A DNA stretch of 64,000 nt from Motacilla alba alba (lineage: Eukaryota; Chordata; Aves; Passeriformes; Motacillidae), in the NCBI RefSeq assembly GCF_015832195.1, contig NC_052027.1, positions 3,038,001 through 3,102,000 on the forward strand, written 5' to 3'. Each line of letters opens with the position of its first letter. Position 1 is the first letter of the stretch. Both the position numbers and the translations under genes were made by a program. Shown here in pieces: positions 38,601 through 51,700 of the stretch. The notes under the pieces are model-generated. The model made no database searches and was not told the origin of the DNA. It saw nothing but the letters and a program-made list of their open reading frames with translations.

Positions 38601-38639
38601 GGGGCTGGGCCGGGCCGGGCTGGGCTGTGCCGGGCTGGG
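38601..38639 (+). promoter_or_regulatory. G-quadruplex motif
   Basis: Five G runs of three or more lie within 24 bases (GGGG, GGG, GGG, GGG, GGG with CT or CC loops, 38601-38624), followed by two more (38632-38639). This fits the canonical G3+N1-7 pattern on the + strand, upstream of the putative exon end. Confidence 0.75.
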
Positions 38640-38831
38640 CTGTGCGGCCCCGGGGCGGTGAGGAGCCGTGAGGAGCGGTGGGCGGGAGATCGCGCCGGGC
38701 CCGCCCCGCCGCCGGGAGCGCGGCCAGCGCCGCTCCAGAAGAGGCGCCGGGAGCCGCGGGAGCCGCAGGATTACGGCGCTGGCTCCGCGGGGAAGGACGG
38801 CGCTGCGGCGGCTGGCACGGCTCGGCTGCAG
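38640..38831 (+). other. Candidate noncoding first exon (5' UTR), 5' end undefined
   Basis: The exon end is set by CTGCAG|GTGGGT, a good vertebrate donor with the intron starting at 38832. No ATG occurs on + from about 38,500 to 38,831, as expected for a leader exon whose coding start is in the next exon. The transcription start is not visible, so 38640 is only a guess inside the island. The first matching acceptor with a coding start that I can support is at 63113, about 24.3 kb downstream. Additional noncoding exons between them cannot be excluded. Confidence 0.45.
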
Positions 38832-39269
38832 GTGGGTAACTTCGGGGAACAAAGTTGGCCAGCGGCTGAGGGGAGCGCAGAGCCCCCCGCATCCCTCGGG
38901 GGGATGGATGGAGCGGTGCCGGGGACACGGAGACCGCTCCGCGCCGGGCTCGGGGGATGCAGCGCCAGGCACGGGCGCTCGGTACGTGCCGCTGCCCGCC
39001 TGGGTGAGCCCTGCTGGTGGCATTTGCGAGGCTCCTCGCCTGTGTGCAGGGAGCTGCTGTCTCCCCCAGTCTGCCTGTCCCGGGGGCCAGGGCTCCGCCA
39101 GGCGCCCGTGGCTCCCCCGGGTTCGGGGATGCGCTCCGGTGGCTGCCGGCGGTCTGCGCGTTTGCACGGGATTTGGGCTTTTTTCCCCCGTAGAATTGCT
39201 CTGAGTCTGGAGTTGCTCAAGTTCGAAATCTGGGAGGCTCTGGCTTTGCTTTTAATTAAGTGCTAATTG

Positions 39270-39630
39270 TCTGGAGTGCGACAAGGCGCGTACGGGAGCT
39301 CGCCCCCGGCTCTGGCGCCGGTGGGGCTCTGCCGCCTTGGTCTGAAGCAGCCCCCGCACCGCGCCAGTGAACGCTCCGTGAAAAGCTTTTTCCTTTCCCT
39401 CTCGAATGAGAATTTCGCTCTTTCTGCACGTCCCTCGCGGCCGTTCGGGTTGGTCCGAGTCGTGGCCACCGCGGAACTTTGCGGTGAGCCGGGCAGAGCA
39501 GAGCGAGCCGGCCCCAAGTTGAGCCGCGGCTCGGCACAGCCGCTGCCCCCGCTCCCCGCAGCAGCCCCGCCGGCTCTGCTGCTCCTTCTCTGGCCGCTCA
39601 TTGCCTGCTCTTCCAACTTTATGGTTCATA
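39270..39630 (+). promoter_or_regulatory. Second CpG-rich block, possible alternative first exon
   Basis: After a short dip at 39,180-39,260 CpG density rises again to about 39,600. A donor-like TTTGCG|GTGAGC lies at 39483/39484. It may be the tail of the same island or an alternative promoter and leader exon. There is no coding start with a supported frame. Confidence 0.4.
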
Positions 39631-40453
39631 CTTGGCTGGGGGCGAGCTGCCGGTGTTCCCAGTATCGTGATGTGTCACCTCGTTGTCAGTTCAGCCTGGT
39701 GCCTGGCTGTGATTAACCCAATCCAAGCACCATTTTGTTGGGTGCTTCGGAGGGAGATCAGCCCGTTCCTGATGGGGAATGATCCAGCGATAGCCTTGGG
39801 TGGGAACTGGTTAGTTAGGTTTGCCTTATTGGTGCCGCTGACACTCGCACAGAATCAATACTGATTTTCTGCTGTCGTGTTTTACACATGAGGGAAGAAT
39901 GTCAGTATTTCTGTTGAGTGCAAAAATCAAAAGCAAGAGCTTAGGATGAACAAGAAACTCTCCAAAATATTGACTGCTGTATCTTGCAAGAGAAACTTGA
40001 ACTCCAGCTTAAGTTGCATGCCAGGCTTGTTCAGTGATGTGTTTTTTAAATGTGTGTGGGAAATTATGAACGAAATACTAAAATCAGGAATGGAAATACT
40101 GAACTTGTAAGCACTGAAAGTGTGTACCTACCCATGTGGAATTGTTCCAGAAAGTTGTTTATCATGCAAGAGACTTCCCCTAGTAATGTGGCAAATGCAT
40201 TTGTGAAAGCATTTGAGGGAAATGATCGGTGAAGGTTCTTAACTCCTGCCAAAACGCTGCCAGCTTGGTGTTGGGGCTCAGCTAAAGGTGCTGGGAGCTC
40301 TGTCCTGCCACGCTGGCTCTTCCCAGGGCTCCCAAAGCTCCGTGCTGCTTCTGCTGCTGTCTCTCCCTGCACGGCCAGGGGATGGATGGAAGCCCTGCTG
40401 GAAGCTGCGCTGTTTTCTGGAATAAAGCAGTGGGAGGTGCTGCTCGGAGCGCA
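39631..40453. other. Intronic sequence, nothing specific seen
   Basis: GC falls to background by about 39,700. The open frames at 40064-40512 show no protein family signature. Confidence 0.45.
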
Positions 40454-40777
40454 GGATCTGCGAGCTGCCAGGGGCTGTGGGGTTTTTCCAGAGCGGGTTT
40501 TGTGGATGTCACCTCAATGAATAGAACAGGTAGGGGATGTCTAGCTGATCTGCAGCTTGGTTTTTTCTGTGTTCAGGAAGGTAAACCACTGGATTTTGGG
40601 GGTTTGGAGCTGCTGTGGATCTGCGAGCTGCCAGGGGCTGTGGGGTTTTTCCAGAGCGGGTTTTGTGGATGTCACCTCAATGAATAGAACAGGTAGGGGA
40701 TGTCTAGCTGATCTGCAGCTTGGTTTTTTCTGTGTTCAGGAAGGTAAACCACTGGATTTTGGGGGTTTGGAGCTGCT
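40454..40777. repeat. Exact tandem duplication of a 163-bp unit
   Basis: Unit 1 runs 40454-40616 and unit 2 begins at 40617. I see no mismatch between them over 161 bases (to 40777), after which the copies diverge. The unit is not a known repeat to me. It contains an acceptor-like pyrimidine run ending in TTCAG (about 40576) and a donor-like CAG|GTAGGG (about 40529/40530), and both are duplicated. Zero divergence implies a very recent event or an assembly error. Confidence 0.95.
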
Positions 40778-43700
40778 CTTGTGTGGTGACAGGCTCTGGT
40801 GGTGACTCCTGTGGCTCTGTCACTCACTCAGCTCCAGTGTTGGTCACCTAAGTTGGGGTCTTGTCCAGAAATCTGAGCATGCCCCCAGCTGGCTGCACAC
40901 CCTGCAAACCCTTGAGCTGGATGTGAAATACGGACCTACCTAAACAACTTGTTCTTTAAATTCCTGAAGATCACGTCACCGTAGCTAAGGAGCAGTGCCA
41001 TATTTTCTTGTCACTTTCCTATAATGCTTCTGAAGTTTCCACCCACAAAATGCTTCCAACCACTTGTGCAGGGGCGGTGGTTTTGGTTGTTTGTTTTTTC
41101 CTGAGCTAGCTTTGCTGTCTTTGATGTTGTTTATGTTTATGTTCTTGTGGGAATTTTCCCATTGCAATACCACAAGAACATCTTAATGTTGTTGTGCTAC
41201 AGCAACGGGAGGTTTCTGCAAATAGATTCAATCTTGTTACTGTTCTTCCTGGAAGAGGCTGAGTCTTACGAGTGCCATAAGCCAGTGGTTTTATATGTAT
41301 GGGAGTGATCATCAGGGTTTACTTTGATAACAGCAGACACAGATTAACTGCAGTCTGCAAACAAGATTTTTTTGTGTCTTTACAGTGGTGTGAGAAGTCT
41401 GAGGAGCCGGCAAACCTGCAGGGACAGGGAAGTGCTCAGTGATGGGGAGTGACTGACTTTGGATGACTTGAGAAATAATTATAAGACTGATCTTGGTTTA
41501 CTAGAAAATCAAGGACAATGGGAAGTTTGTTCATGTAAAAAGTAATTTTTAATCCTCCTTGGTGCTCAGCTTGGAGTTTGGTCTGTCTTGCTGTGCTGCC
41601 AGATCCATAATCTGCCGGTTCATGTTGGGAAACCAGGGAACACTGGGTTAGAGTCCCCTGGGATGCATTGAAGTTGAACACTACTGGAGATGTAAGTGAT
41701 GAGAAATGACTTTTTCAAGGGACCTGTGTGATGCAAGCCTTGCTTAAGCTCCTGTTGTGCATGGGTGATGTCAAGATGGGTTAGATGGCAGGATACTCTG
41801 AAATTAAATTTTGTTTGCAGAAGCTTAGGAACTTGATGTTTTGGTTCTTCAAAACTGACTGTGCCACAGGAACTGGCTCTGGAAATGGACTTGCCTTGGT
41901 GCTGTGCTGCTGCTGTCTTTAAAATGTATCTGCAGTGACAGCAATTCTTGTTTCAGGTATTTCTGTTTGGTTGGTTGGCTTTGCAGCTCTACAGCTGAAG
42001 TTTCCCTCTCTCGGCCAAAGCAGGGATAGTTCAGTCAGTGATTACCCCATTGAAAAACAACTGGAATGCAGAAAAATGAAATGGGAAGAGCTGTAGTTCC
42101 CTCCTGTGCCAACATCTCCACCGTTGATTTTGTTTAGAATTGTAGCCCAGACTTTTCAGTGGAGATTTGGTGGTCCCCATTTTGTAGGATGTGGTGTAGG
42201 AAAATGAATTGCAGGAAAAAATTAAATAATTATCAGTGATACCTTGTAATGTGCTTTAACCAGGAACGGATTAGGTAAAGGCTGCAGGTTTGCATAAGCT
42301 GAGAAGTACTTTTCCTGATTCAGAGCTCAGAAAGCCACACAGTTCTCTGGTCCACTGAGACAGATGAAAACCAGACCAGAGCTGATGGCCTTTTGAACAG
42401 AAGTGTACCCAGGAGAGCACTGCTGGGGTAACAAGAGAGGGAACGGGGGAAAAACCTTTGAGCTTTGACTACAGTCAACTGAAATTTACTGTATATTGAT
42501 TTATTTTATTTTAGTGTGCTGTCTAATACAAAGAAAAGACTTAATACAGAGTGAGGGGAAGTGGCAGGAGTTCAGAAATCTTACGGGTTCTCAGTCTTCT
42601 TGATTGGGTGAAGGTGGTGGGCAGCTGGTGAAATAATGGAGTCAGGTGGTATTTTATCAGTGTAAAGTTAAAATCTGCATGTTGAAATTTGGTCAGTTGA
42701 AATGCAGGTCATAGTGTTTACAGCATTGGCTTTATTTTTAAACAGCAGTTAGTTTTATACCCCTAAAGTTTCACTTTTTAAGTGCAATAAAGTATAATAT
42801 TATTATTTAAAATGATTGATACTTTCATTTGGCATAGGTAATATAGGATTTTTCCCCAAATTACAACATGCAGGTATTTTTCTCTTGAAAAATGTATCTG
42901 GTAATTAATGTAATGAATAATTAATTAGCTGGCAGAGGTATTGCACTTCCAGCTGGGGGAGGCAGTAGAGGGAGCTGCTGAAGTTGTGCTCAGCCCTGGA
43001 CAATGCCACCTGCAGCTCGTTCTCTCTGGAGAAACCCATTTAATGGGAACAGCCAGGATTTGAAACCTGGACATGTATTTTAGTATTTTCTTAATCCTGA
43101 TTGCACACAGAGGAGCTTTATCTGTGTTTGACTGAATCGTGAAACGCTGAAAATCTGGACAGCACAGCTGCCGGGCTGGGGGCTCCCAGAAAATGAGCTG
43201 AGGCTGTAAAAGGCTTGGGAGGGAGTGGTGACAGGAGGAGAAAAGCAGGGATGACCAGATTTGTCTGGGGGGTTCCTTTTGTCAGCCAGTTCTTGGTTGC
43301 TGGCAAATACAAATAATGCATTTCTGGGGTGCAGTTGAGGGGGAAGCACTGTCTGTGATGGCCAGCACTGAATAGGTGTGAGCAGGAAAGAGCTGAAAAA
43401 CATCTCTGTGCAAGGGAAATCTGGCTTAAAGACAGTGCCACCAGCCTCCCTGAGACCCTGGGGACCCTTGTGCTCCCTGAGATGCTGCAGTTCCAGGATG
43501 GAGCAGGGCTCCTCACTAGGTGTGTGAGCAGCTGTCTCTGCTTTCCTGAGCCCAGCTTATTTGCAGAGCTGCTGAACTGGTTCAGCTGCTCCAGTTTAGT
43601 CCCTCCACACTGGGTTCAAATGAAGAAAACTAAATAAAGCAGTTTTTAACTCTAGTAAGTCCCTTGTGTAGTGCGTGAAGAAAGCTCTGGAATCTAGAGC

Positions 43701-45344
43701 TGCTCTGTCTGAGGGGTGATGGACACGGCACTGTAAGAGGCACCAGGTAAAGGCAGGTTTCCTACCATTCCTACAGATCTATTCCTACAGATCTATTCCT
43801 AGATCCTGTTCCCTTGGTTTTGAGATCTGTGGTTGAGGGAAAACCCACTTGTACATTCAATTTTAACAGAGAAGTAAGAAATCTTGAATTCTCCTGTTGC
43901 TTTGAAAAAGTGGTTTGAGCATTGTTGAAACATTATGGATAAATCCAGATTCCTTTTCCACCAACATTAAAAGTAGTAATGAGCTACCCTGGTATTAACT
44001 ACTCTAAAAACTCTCCTCTCACTATTTCTGTTTTTTATGACTGACTCTTTGGAAAGAAAAAAAAAAAAATCCTACTGCTTTTCTAGCACTGCTGAAATCA
44101 CAGTGCCGTGTTCCTGATGTGGGAAGCATATTTCACTTCAATAGGCCTTGACAATTCTGAAGAGTATTACTGCTCAACATGTGCAGGCCTTTTGTGAAAT
44201 GTAAAATATAATAAATTGCAGCTGTTTGTAGCTGTAAACCTCTCATTGGAGTAAGCTAGTGGGGAAAATCAACTGGTTTTCAACAGTCTGGTTTAATGTG
44301 AAGCATGTCCAGCATCCCTTTTGCTCGTGCTGAGGTCAGGACAGTAATTTCCAGTGTACTGCAGTACTTGACTACATAAGGAGCAATTCCTGTCTGATCC
44401 AATCCAGGGTGGATCAGTAAATGATAAATTCTGTTTAGCTTGCAAGCATACAGATTTTCATAGTTCATTTGCAGAAGGATCACGCATCTCTGCATTTGAA
44501 GACATTCCATTTGTTGAAGTTGGCATCTCTTAGCATTCCTGGTGAAATGTGCAAGATGAAAAATACTGTTCTAATGACATATTACTGTGGAGTGTTTTAC
44601 AGGGAGAAACCAGCAAATTCAGCTGCTATGGTTGTTGCAGAAAACACTGTTTATTCCCCTGGATATTGCAAAATATTTTGATTTTATCCTGCCTTCTTAA
44701 AGTTTGGTGCAGTCACCTGGATGTGTCTGCCTCACCTGTCCATCTGTCCTGCTGCTTGAAGAGAGCTGGATTGTAAAGCCATGGAAACAGGGTCTGGTTT
44801 TGCCAGATTGAGTGAGATACTTGATTTTTGTGGGATGCTGGAGCAGGTAATAGCCCTTGGTGTGGTCCTGGGTGGTGCAGTTCTCACATCAAAAGCTCCA
44901 TGACTGAAATATCAGCATTCCTGGGATGACTTTTTCTTTGTTTAATAGGAAATTCTTGGTGCCTGCTGCTGCAAGTGGGGTGCAGGTTGTTGTGTGGGCA
45001 GAGCAGAGTGGGAGGAGAGCTCTCTGCAGCACCCTGGGTAATTGAACATCTCGGCCCAGTGTGTTGGTGTGGGTTGTAAATGACAATAAAAAGAAAAGGC
45101 TGTATCTGCATGTTTGCTCTGCCAGGGTAATTTATAAAGCAGGGTGTAATTGGGAACATTTCTGCCAGGTCACTGCTTGACCACCAGCCCCTCTTTACCT
45201 CTGAAGTTTGTGTGCTCAAGCACAGGCTGCAGGACAATTAAATAATACATGACCTTCTTTTCACTTCTTAAAAACAAATCCTCTAAAGAAAAGGATGAAG
45301 AACCATTAGCATCTACCCTGACGCAGGTGCTTTCCTTTCCACTG
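40778..45344. other. Intronic sequence, nothing specific seen
   Basis: AT-leaning, TG-rich unique sequence. There are small local duplications (ATTCCTACAGATCT near 43768-43800) and an A run at about 44058-44070. Open frames at 43080-43516 and 44884-45237 lack support. Confidence 0.45.
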
Positions 45345-45404
45345 TTAGGATCAGTAAAAGACCCCAGGTTTTTATTAGGATCAGTAGAAGACCCCAGGTT
45401 TCTA
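45345..45404. repeat. Tandem duplication, 30-bp unit, two copies
   Basis: 45345-45374 and 45375-45404 differ at two positions (GTAAAAG or GTAGAAG; TTTTTA or TTTCTA). The unit is a multiple of three, so a + frame reads LLGSVKDPRF then LLGSVEDPRF. I do not regard that frame as a gene. Confidence 0.9.
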
Positions 45405-48400
45405 TGGTTTGCAGTCCTTCAAGTGCATCAGTTGAGCATTTAAGAGCATGTTTTTAGCAGTGGAAAGTTATCCTCCTTTGGATAAAGATTTATTGATGCT
45501 GCAGAGCTGTTGTGTTTGTGTGTGTGTCAGTGGGGTATGAGAAGCACCTGTTTGCACACTGAGTTTCCACCCCACAGGAAATATTTTGTTGTTTTAGACC
45601 CAAGATCTCATCATTGATCCTAAGAGAAGGAAGATGTACCTCAAGTTACCTGGCCTAATGTCTTTCTGCTAAAAAAGGTAGAAGTTGGCTGGCTAAATTG
45701 ATGCTGAAAACTTGAGTTTTGTGTGTTGGAGTTGAATTCCAGTTTACCTGGAGCTGTGTCAGCCCAGGGCTGCATTCACAGCCCCCAGGAGCTCTGTGCC
45801 ATCCCTGCCTGCCTGGGGGGAAATGCACTGAAAGGGATTTCTATCCTTCTAGGCAAGATGAGGGGGCAGCAGCTGCTCGTGTGTAACCCTTTCCCGTTCT
45901 TGGGCATTGTCTTCTTTTCTACTCTTGACTAAGCAAGCGTTAGCTTTCCTCCTGGAAGGAGCTAAATTGATGTAAACCAGAGTTATTGTTCTCTTGCCCC
46001 CCATTTTTGAGGGGCTGCATTCTCACACAGCACTGTTCCTCTCGCTGATTGTCACATCTTTCCTGGTCTAAAAATCCTGTTGAAATGACAGTGGAAAAAG
46101 CAGTGAAGCCTTACAGAGAGCTGGCAAACCGTTTGTAGAATCAAATGCAGTTCTTGGAGGGGTTGCAAACACATGGTAGCTTTCCTTTTAGTTGTGGAGC
46201 TTAATCTGGTTATAGATCTTGCAGTTTTTCAATTTCTCACTATAATTTTTGTAGCTATTTGATTTGGAATCTCACACTGACTATTTTTGCTATTGTGTTG
46301 CTGAAGAAAGTAAAAATTGCTGTGGCCCTGGTGAAGAGCAGTGTTTCTAATGCTTTAAGAGCTGTAGTTTATAGTCTCTTTGAGCATCTCTTTTCCTCAG
46401 TAAGCTTAAAATGCAAACAGAAGAGGTTTTACATCTAACAGTGCTGTTCTTCTGCAGCTGTTAAATGAAGGATAAGTAAAGTTTCATGCCCTCTGCTCCT
46501 GGAAGAAGAGATTGTGGATTTTGCTTGGCACTTTTTTTCCTGCAGCAGGTTCTTCCCTGCCACAGAGCTGTGGTTCACACACTAAAATCCTGAGATTAGA
46601 AAGTCTCCAAGTGCACTTGGAGCCTGGAAAGTTACTCTACAGATGTGTCCTCCTACAAAACAGCTGAAATAAGCTGGGTCTTGATGAGGAAATGCCCAAT
46701 CCTCTTCAGAAGCACTGCCCTGGGAGCCCCTGGCTGCAGAGGGGAGTGGTGCCAGCCCCTGACTGGTCAGTGACACCCCTGGGAACGGTGGTGGTGGCAC
46801 CTGGTGCCTCTCCAGAAGGCACTGAGGTGAAAGAAAGGACTTCTCCAAGCTTATTTCAGGCTTTCTTCAACACCTGCCAAGGAGGACTGGAGGGTCTCTC
46901 TCCTGTTTGTTACTCATTCAATTCCCAGCTTGGATGGAACTTTATCAAGCCTGTTTTATGTCCTTAGGGCTTTGACCTTGCCCCTATCCTGTCCCATAAA
47001 TACCCTTGATGAGGCCCACTGTGGGTTGATAGGTTTATTTCCAGATGAAGAGTCTGAACAGCTCTCAGTAGTTATGTTTGGTGACCGGAATGGCTGCAGA
47101 GCTTAAACTGCTTTCTAAAGCTCTTCTGCTTTCAAAAGTACCACCACAAAGCTGCTTCTTCATAGTCAGGCTCCACTGAGGAATGTGAAATAATCTCTGG
47201 CTCAGAAGCTGGGCTCACTGTGCCATTCCCCGAGTCATGCAAAGGAAACAACAAGGAAAGCAAGCATGGAACTCCTCTCCTCTACTAAACCACACCTGAC
47301 TCTCCCTGGACAGATTTTTTTTTTGGGAGGGGCCTTGGGTTTTTTGTTTGTTTCCTTGGTCAGAGGGCAGGATGACTCCTGAAGTGTCTGTTCCAAGTGT
47401 AGCTTAACCTGAGCACTGTTTGCCATCACTTGCTGGATGTTCTCCAGAGTTAAGGAAGTTGCATAAGCTCCTTATCTGGAGCTAAGCAGCTTAAGGAAGT
47501 TGCAAAGCTCCAGCACCTCGTGCTTCTCCCGTGGAGCTGTTTTAGCTCCTCTCTTCCCTCAGCATCTGAACATCCTGATGGTGCAGATTTGGATAACCTG
47601 CTCAGTTATCTCCTCCTGAAAATAACAAAAAGCTCCCAGACCTTTGTGTAGCTGTGGATACAGAACGAAAACACAACAGTAAAATGTGGGAAACTGATGG
47701 GAAACTGCGCTATGGTTTGGGATTAAATCTGGAGGGTTCTCCAGTCTGTTCTCCTTCTGAGATGGACTCTTGGTTACTTCATGCAGAATAGGTATCAGTG
47801 CTGATCTGGGCCATTGAATCCCTTTAATTCCTCACCTGGTACCTGCTGCCTTTTTGAGAACCTTGGGCATTGTCACAGTAGGTGTTTCCAGCCTGAGAAG
47901 TTATGTCTCAAACTTACAAATCTCTAATGACATAGACATACTTACTTCTAGTGTCCAGGGATGTTCGCTGTCCAGCAGAAAACAGTCCAGAGTGACATTT
48001 TAAAGGGAACCAGGCTTGGAATTTTTATTTGGAGTGTGCAACAACACCCTGAACATAAAAATGACATTTTTTTCCCCTGCAGTCAACCTAACAAAACAAG
48101 CAGAAGGAAAAAGTCTCCTCTGTCCTGATGCCCCTTTACAATATTGTAACAAGGGCCATCTTCTCCCAGCCCTTGGCTCCCTGCAGCAGGGAGAGAGCAA
48201 TCAGCAGTTCCTCCATATTTCAGGAAAATTTGAAGTGCATTATTCCCCAGAATAAGCACTGCAGACAGTTAAGTGCCTGCAATTCTAATGCAAATTTCTT
48301 TTAATTCTAGATTGGTAAAGATCCGCATTTTCCTTTTCCAAAAGGCTCAGCAGCTTGTCCAATAAGCCTGATTAAAGATGGTAATGGACATTCCATTCTC

Positions 48401-48590
48401 AGATTGATTTATTCCTATGCAAAGTGATTTGAACTGGTTAAATGGCACCTGTGCAAAGGCATTGAGATGCAAGCAGGGATGGCAGCAGAGAGCTGATGAG
48501 GTTTTCTTACTGTCACAGAAGAAATGTTAATGTTGCGCCGATGGAAAACCCATCTTTCCTTTTGTAAAGTTTAACTCCTGATGAACTAAA
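45405..48590. other. Intronic sequence, nothing specific seen
   Basis: Unique sequence. A minor direct repeat of about 17 bases (TTAAGGAAGTTGCA.AAGCTCC) occurs near 47451 and 47492. No exon or transposable element is supported. Confidence 0.45.
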
Positions 48591-48757
48591 AGAGAATCCC
48601 AGAATGGTTTGAGTTGGAAGGGACCTTAAAGGCCACTCCATTTCCCTCCATGGGGCATCTTCCACTGTCCCAGGCTGCTCCAAGCACTGTCCAGTCTGGC
48701 CTTGGACACTTCCAGGGATCCAGGGGCAGCCACAGCTGCTCTGGGCACCCTGTGTCT
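48591..48757 (-). mobile_element. CR1 LINE 3'-end fragment
   Basis: Starts with the inverted CR1 tail (AATCCCAGAATGGTTTGAGTTGGAAGGGACC), then TTCCACTGTCCCAGGCTGCTCC, a CCTTGGACACTTCCAGGGATCC block and GCAGCCACAGCTGCTCTGGGCACC. It ends abruptly. Confidence 0.92.
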
Positions 48758-51700
48758 CTCTCCAGATGCAGGACACTGCAGTTCTGGGCACAATTGCTAT
48801 TTGCTATTTATCTGGTTCCTTGCAAACCCTCCTGTGCGATGCATTATTCTGATACATTCCATGAGTTCTCTTTGCATTATGTGGAGGATTCCTAAAAAAT
48901 CCAGCCCTTTGTTTTATGTACCTGAGACTTTTCCTGACTGAAAAGGTTGGTACTTCTAGAAACAAAATCCCAGCAAGGCTTTATCATCAACTGGCAAAGC
49001 TCTATGGTTGTATTCTTCCTCTCCATGAAGTCCAATATATGGAGATCCAATTAATATTGTAGGAAAGTGAAAGGAGTCTTGAAAGTCTCCTTTAATATCA
49101 GGCTTTGAAAAATCCTGCTTCTCCGATTCATTGTGGTCAGGTGAATTTAATGGTCTGCTTAGTCAAAAAAAAAACCAAAAAAGAGCTAGAGGCTCCAAAA
49201 GCCTTTGTAGAATTAAAATTCTTTTTTATGAGTTAAAAACATGCACTGCAGGCACAGCTTCAAGTACTCTTGTGCAAGGTTTTTTTGGTTGATGAGTTTA
49301 TACTTTGTTCTTGTGTTAATGGCACCACTTCAAGCCAGGCACAATGTGTTCTTCAAGGCTCTGATTTTCACCTTCACTCCTGCACAGTGAAGGATGCAGA
49401 GGTGTCCCCAATATTTCAGCAGCTGCAGCCTCTTTCAGGCCATGTGAAAAAGATGTGACTCCTCTAATTCCATATTCAACTTAGAATCACTTCTCCCTGT
49501 GAGGAAGATGAGAACCCATCCAGTATATGTGACACACCCAAATATCCATTCTTCAGAGAGGATCTTTCCTCCTGATGATGGTAACTCCAGAAAAGGGAAA
49601 TGCAGAAGATCTGGAATTCTCTGGGAACATCTGGCAAGAGTTCAGGGATGCTGCTGCCCCTAGATCTGAGAGGTTTGGGAAGAAGTATTAGGTAGGACTG
49701 TGCTTCAGCACAGAAAAATACAGATTAAGTGGTGGATTGAATTTATGTGGCCCATCTCTAGTCTCTGTTTCTAAAGGACCTCTGGTGTCTTCTGGCCTCT
49801 TCCTTCCTTGCTGGCTCTAAACACAGGACTGCTGTTAAACCATATAAACAGTTTCCACTCTGTGCTTTAAATCAAGGTGCTAGTGGATCTTGCTAGAGGG
49901 AATAAAGCAGCTTTGTGTGCCTGTAGCCCAGTGCAGAAGGGCTGAGCTCTCTGGTTCAGTGGGTTTATTGGTTTTTAAAGAATTATGAATTTAGTTTGAG
50001 GTCATTTCTGGGAAAGCACTTTCCTCTTGGTCTGCAGTACACGATTAATGGTGAGAGCAGCACCAAGTGCATTAAGACATGAAGTGAACCTTGGAGATCT
50101 GAAAGAAAAACAGCATCTCCTCCGGCCTGGGGCTTGCTGCTGCTTTCCTGTTAGACATGGTGCAAAAGAATTGTTACTCTCTGAAGGAAAGTGATATTTG
50201 GGAAGTGGAGCTTTTTGCTTAGTAAAGCTCCCAGAGTAACTTTCCTGGAGTTGTGCCTCAAACTCACTGTGGTGCCATAATGAACATTAACATCATCATT
50301 ATGAAATAAAGCTCCTGAACCTCAAAATCTAAATTTGTGCTTGTTTCTCCATCCCCCTGCATGGGCTCTCTCTGCATCATCCTTCTGCAGATTTTTCCTG
50401 CCAGGGCAGAATGCCAGGGCATTTTGTATCTTGGTACTTTCAATAGTTTACAAACCAATTAACCTCTCTCCCCCTCTTCTTTTCCTTCCTTGTGTTTCAG
50501 GCCTTTGTCAGAGATTTCCTAATTTGAATTTAGTTCCTAAGTCAAGAAATTGATTTTTTCAGCTCTTTAGATACTCTTAGGTTCATCACCACTGAACATT
50601 ATCTTGGTGCAGCTCTCTGCTCCTTCCAGTTTTGTTTGGGTTTTTGGTGGTTTTTTTAAACCAAAGCTGTCAAACTTGCCCAGCAAAGCCAGTGGAGTCT
50701 TTATCACATCTAACCTTGTACTGATATTTCAAGAGATCTTGTTAAGTAATTTAAATACTTGTTGTTTGGTTTTTTTTCCCCCTGAAAGTGAGGCCTCATT
50801 ACATGGGAAGGATAAAAGAGGCGTTCCACAGTTGTTTGGCTAAAAAAGCTGGTGTTCTTTGCTGCTTTTGGTGGCTCAGCCACATTAGCCTGCATTAATC
50901 TTGGGATGGGCTGTAATGTTCATCTCTCAGTGTCAGTGGAAGAAAACTTACTGGAATTTAACCTCTGATTTCTGCTTTTTCCAAATCATGATCTTATGCT
51001 GAGACTCATTTTCCTGAAGACACAAGGAACAAAGATCCCCAAATAATGACAACTGTGATATGTAGATTGTACAAAACTGAGATGAACTTCCCCTTCCTTT
51101 CCATCTCAGGGTGCTGGCCTCCTCCAGCAGTGAGTTCATGAAGCAAATGTGTAAAATTAAAGGCTGGAATTGATTGGATTAATGAAGGGGAGCAGGGGTG
51201 TGGACAGCAAAGCACAGAGAAAGTGAGGAGTGGGAGGAGGTGGTGAAGTGTTTGTTAAAATGAAAGTAATAACTGAAAAAACCCCATATTCTGTGTTAAT
51301 AACCATAAAATGGTTTGATTCTCTTGCTCTCCTGTCATGTGCACACAAATCAGCCACACTCATCCCCTGAACATCTCTAGGGGGATTCTCGTGGTCTCCT
51401 GGGGGTTTGTTCTGCCCCCTGGTTGGGTGTTTCTTCTCTTCCAATCTCACTTTTTGATTAATATCTGTGCTACTGGTTTGAAATTTGGCTGAAATGCAGT
51501 ATTCAAGTTCTCAGGCAATGTCTCATAGTCTCCTTTGTAAAAAAAGAAAAGAAACTTTTTCATAAAAATATTTGAGCATTTTATTCCTATTCATAAGAGA
51601 GAGGAAGCTCTCTCTGACTGAAGAACTTTTCAAGTGAAACTTCATAGACATCAATGCAGATTAAGCTGCCTTGGTCTCAAATAAGAAGTAGAAGGGGGGA

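Larger units (their letters stand above)
38480..39240 (+). promoter_or_regulatory. CpG island promoter
   Basis: Very high GC with dense CpG, against a background that is AT-leaning and CpG-poor. It contains GC-box (Sp1-type) sequences such as GGGGCGG (about 38652) and CCCGCCCCGCC (about 38699), a G-quadruplex motif (38601-38624) and no clear TATA box. This is the usual form of a dispersed-start vertebrate promoter. The + direction is inferred from the good donor at 38831/38832 and the downstream coding exon at 63113. Long open frames on both strands here (up to about 250 codons) follow from the scarcity of stops in GC-rich DNA. Confidence 0.82.

Noticed and set aside
38409..39629. Several open frames of 90-250 codons on both strands in the CpG island
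   Set aside because: Stops are rare in GC-rich DNA. The frames overlap on both strands, have arginine/proline/alanine-rich compositions typical of noncoding GC, and no domain is visible.
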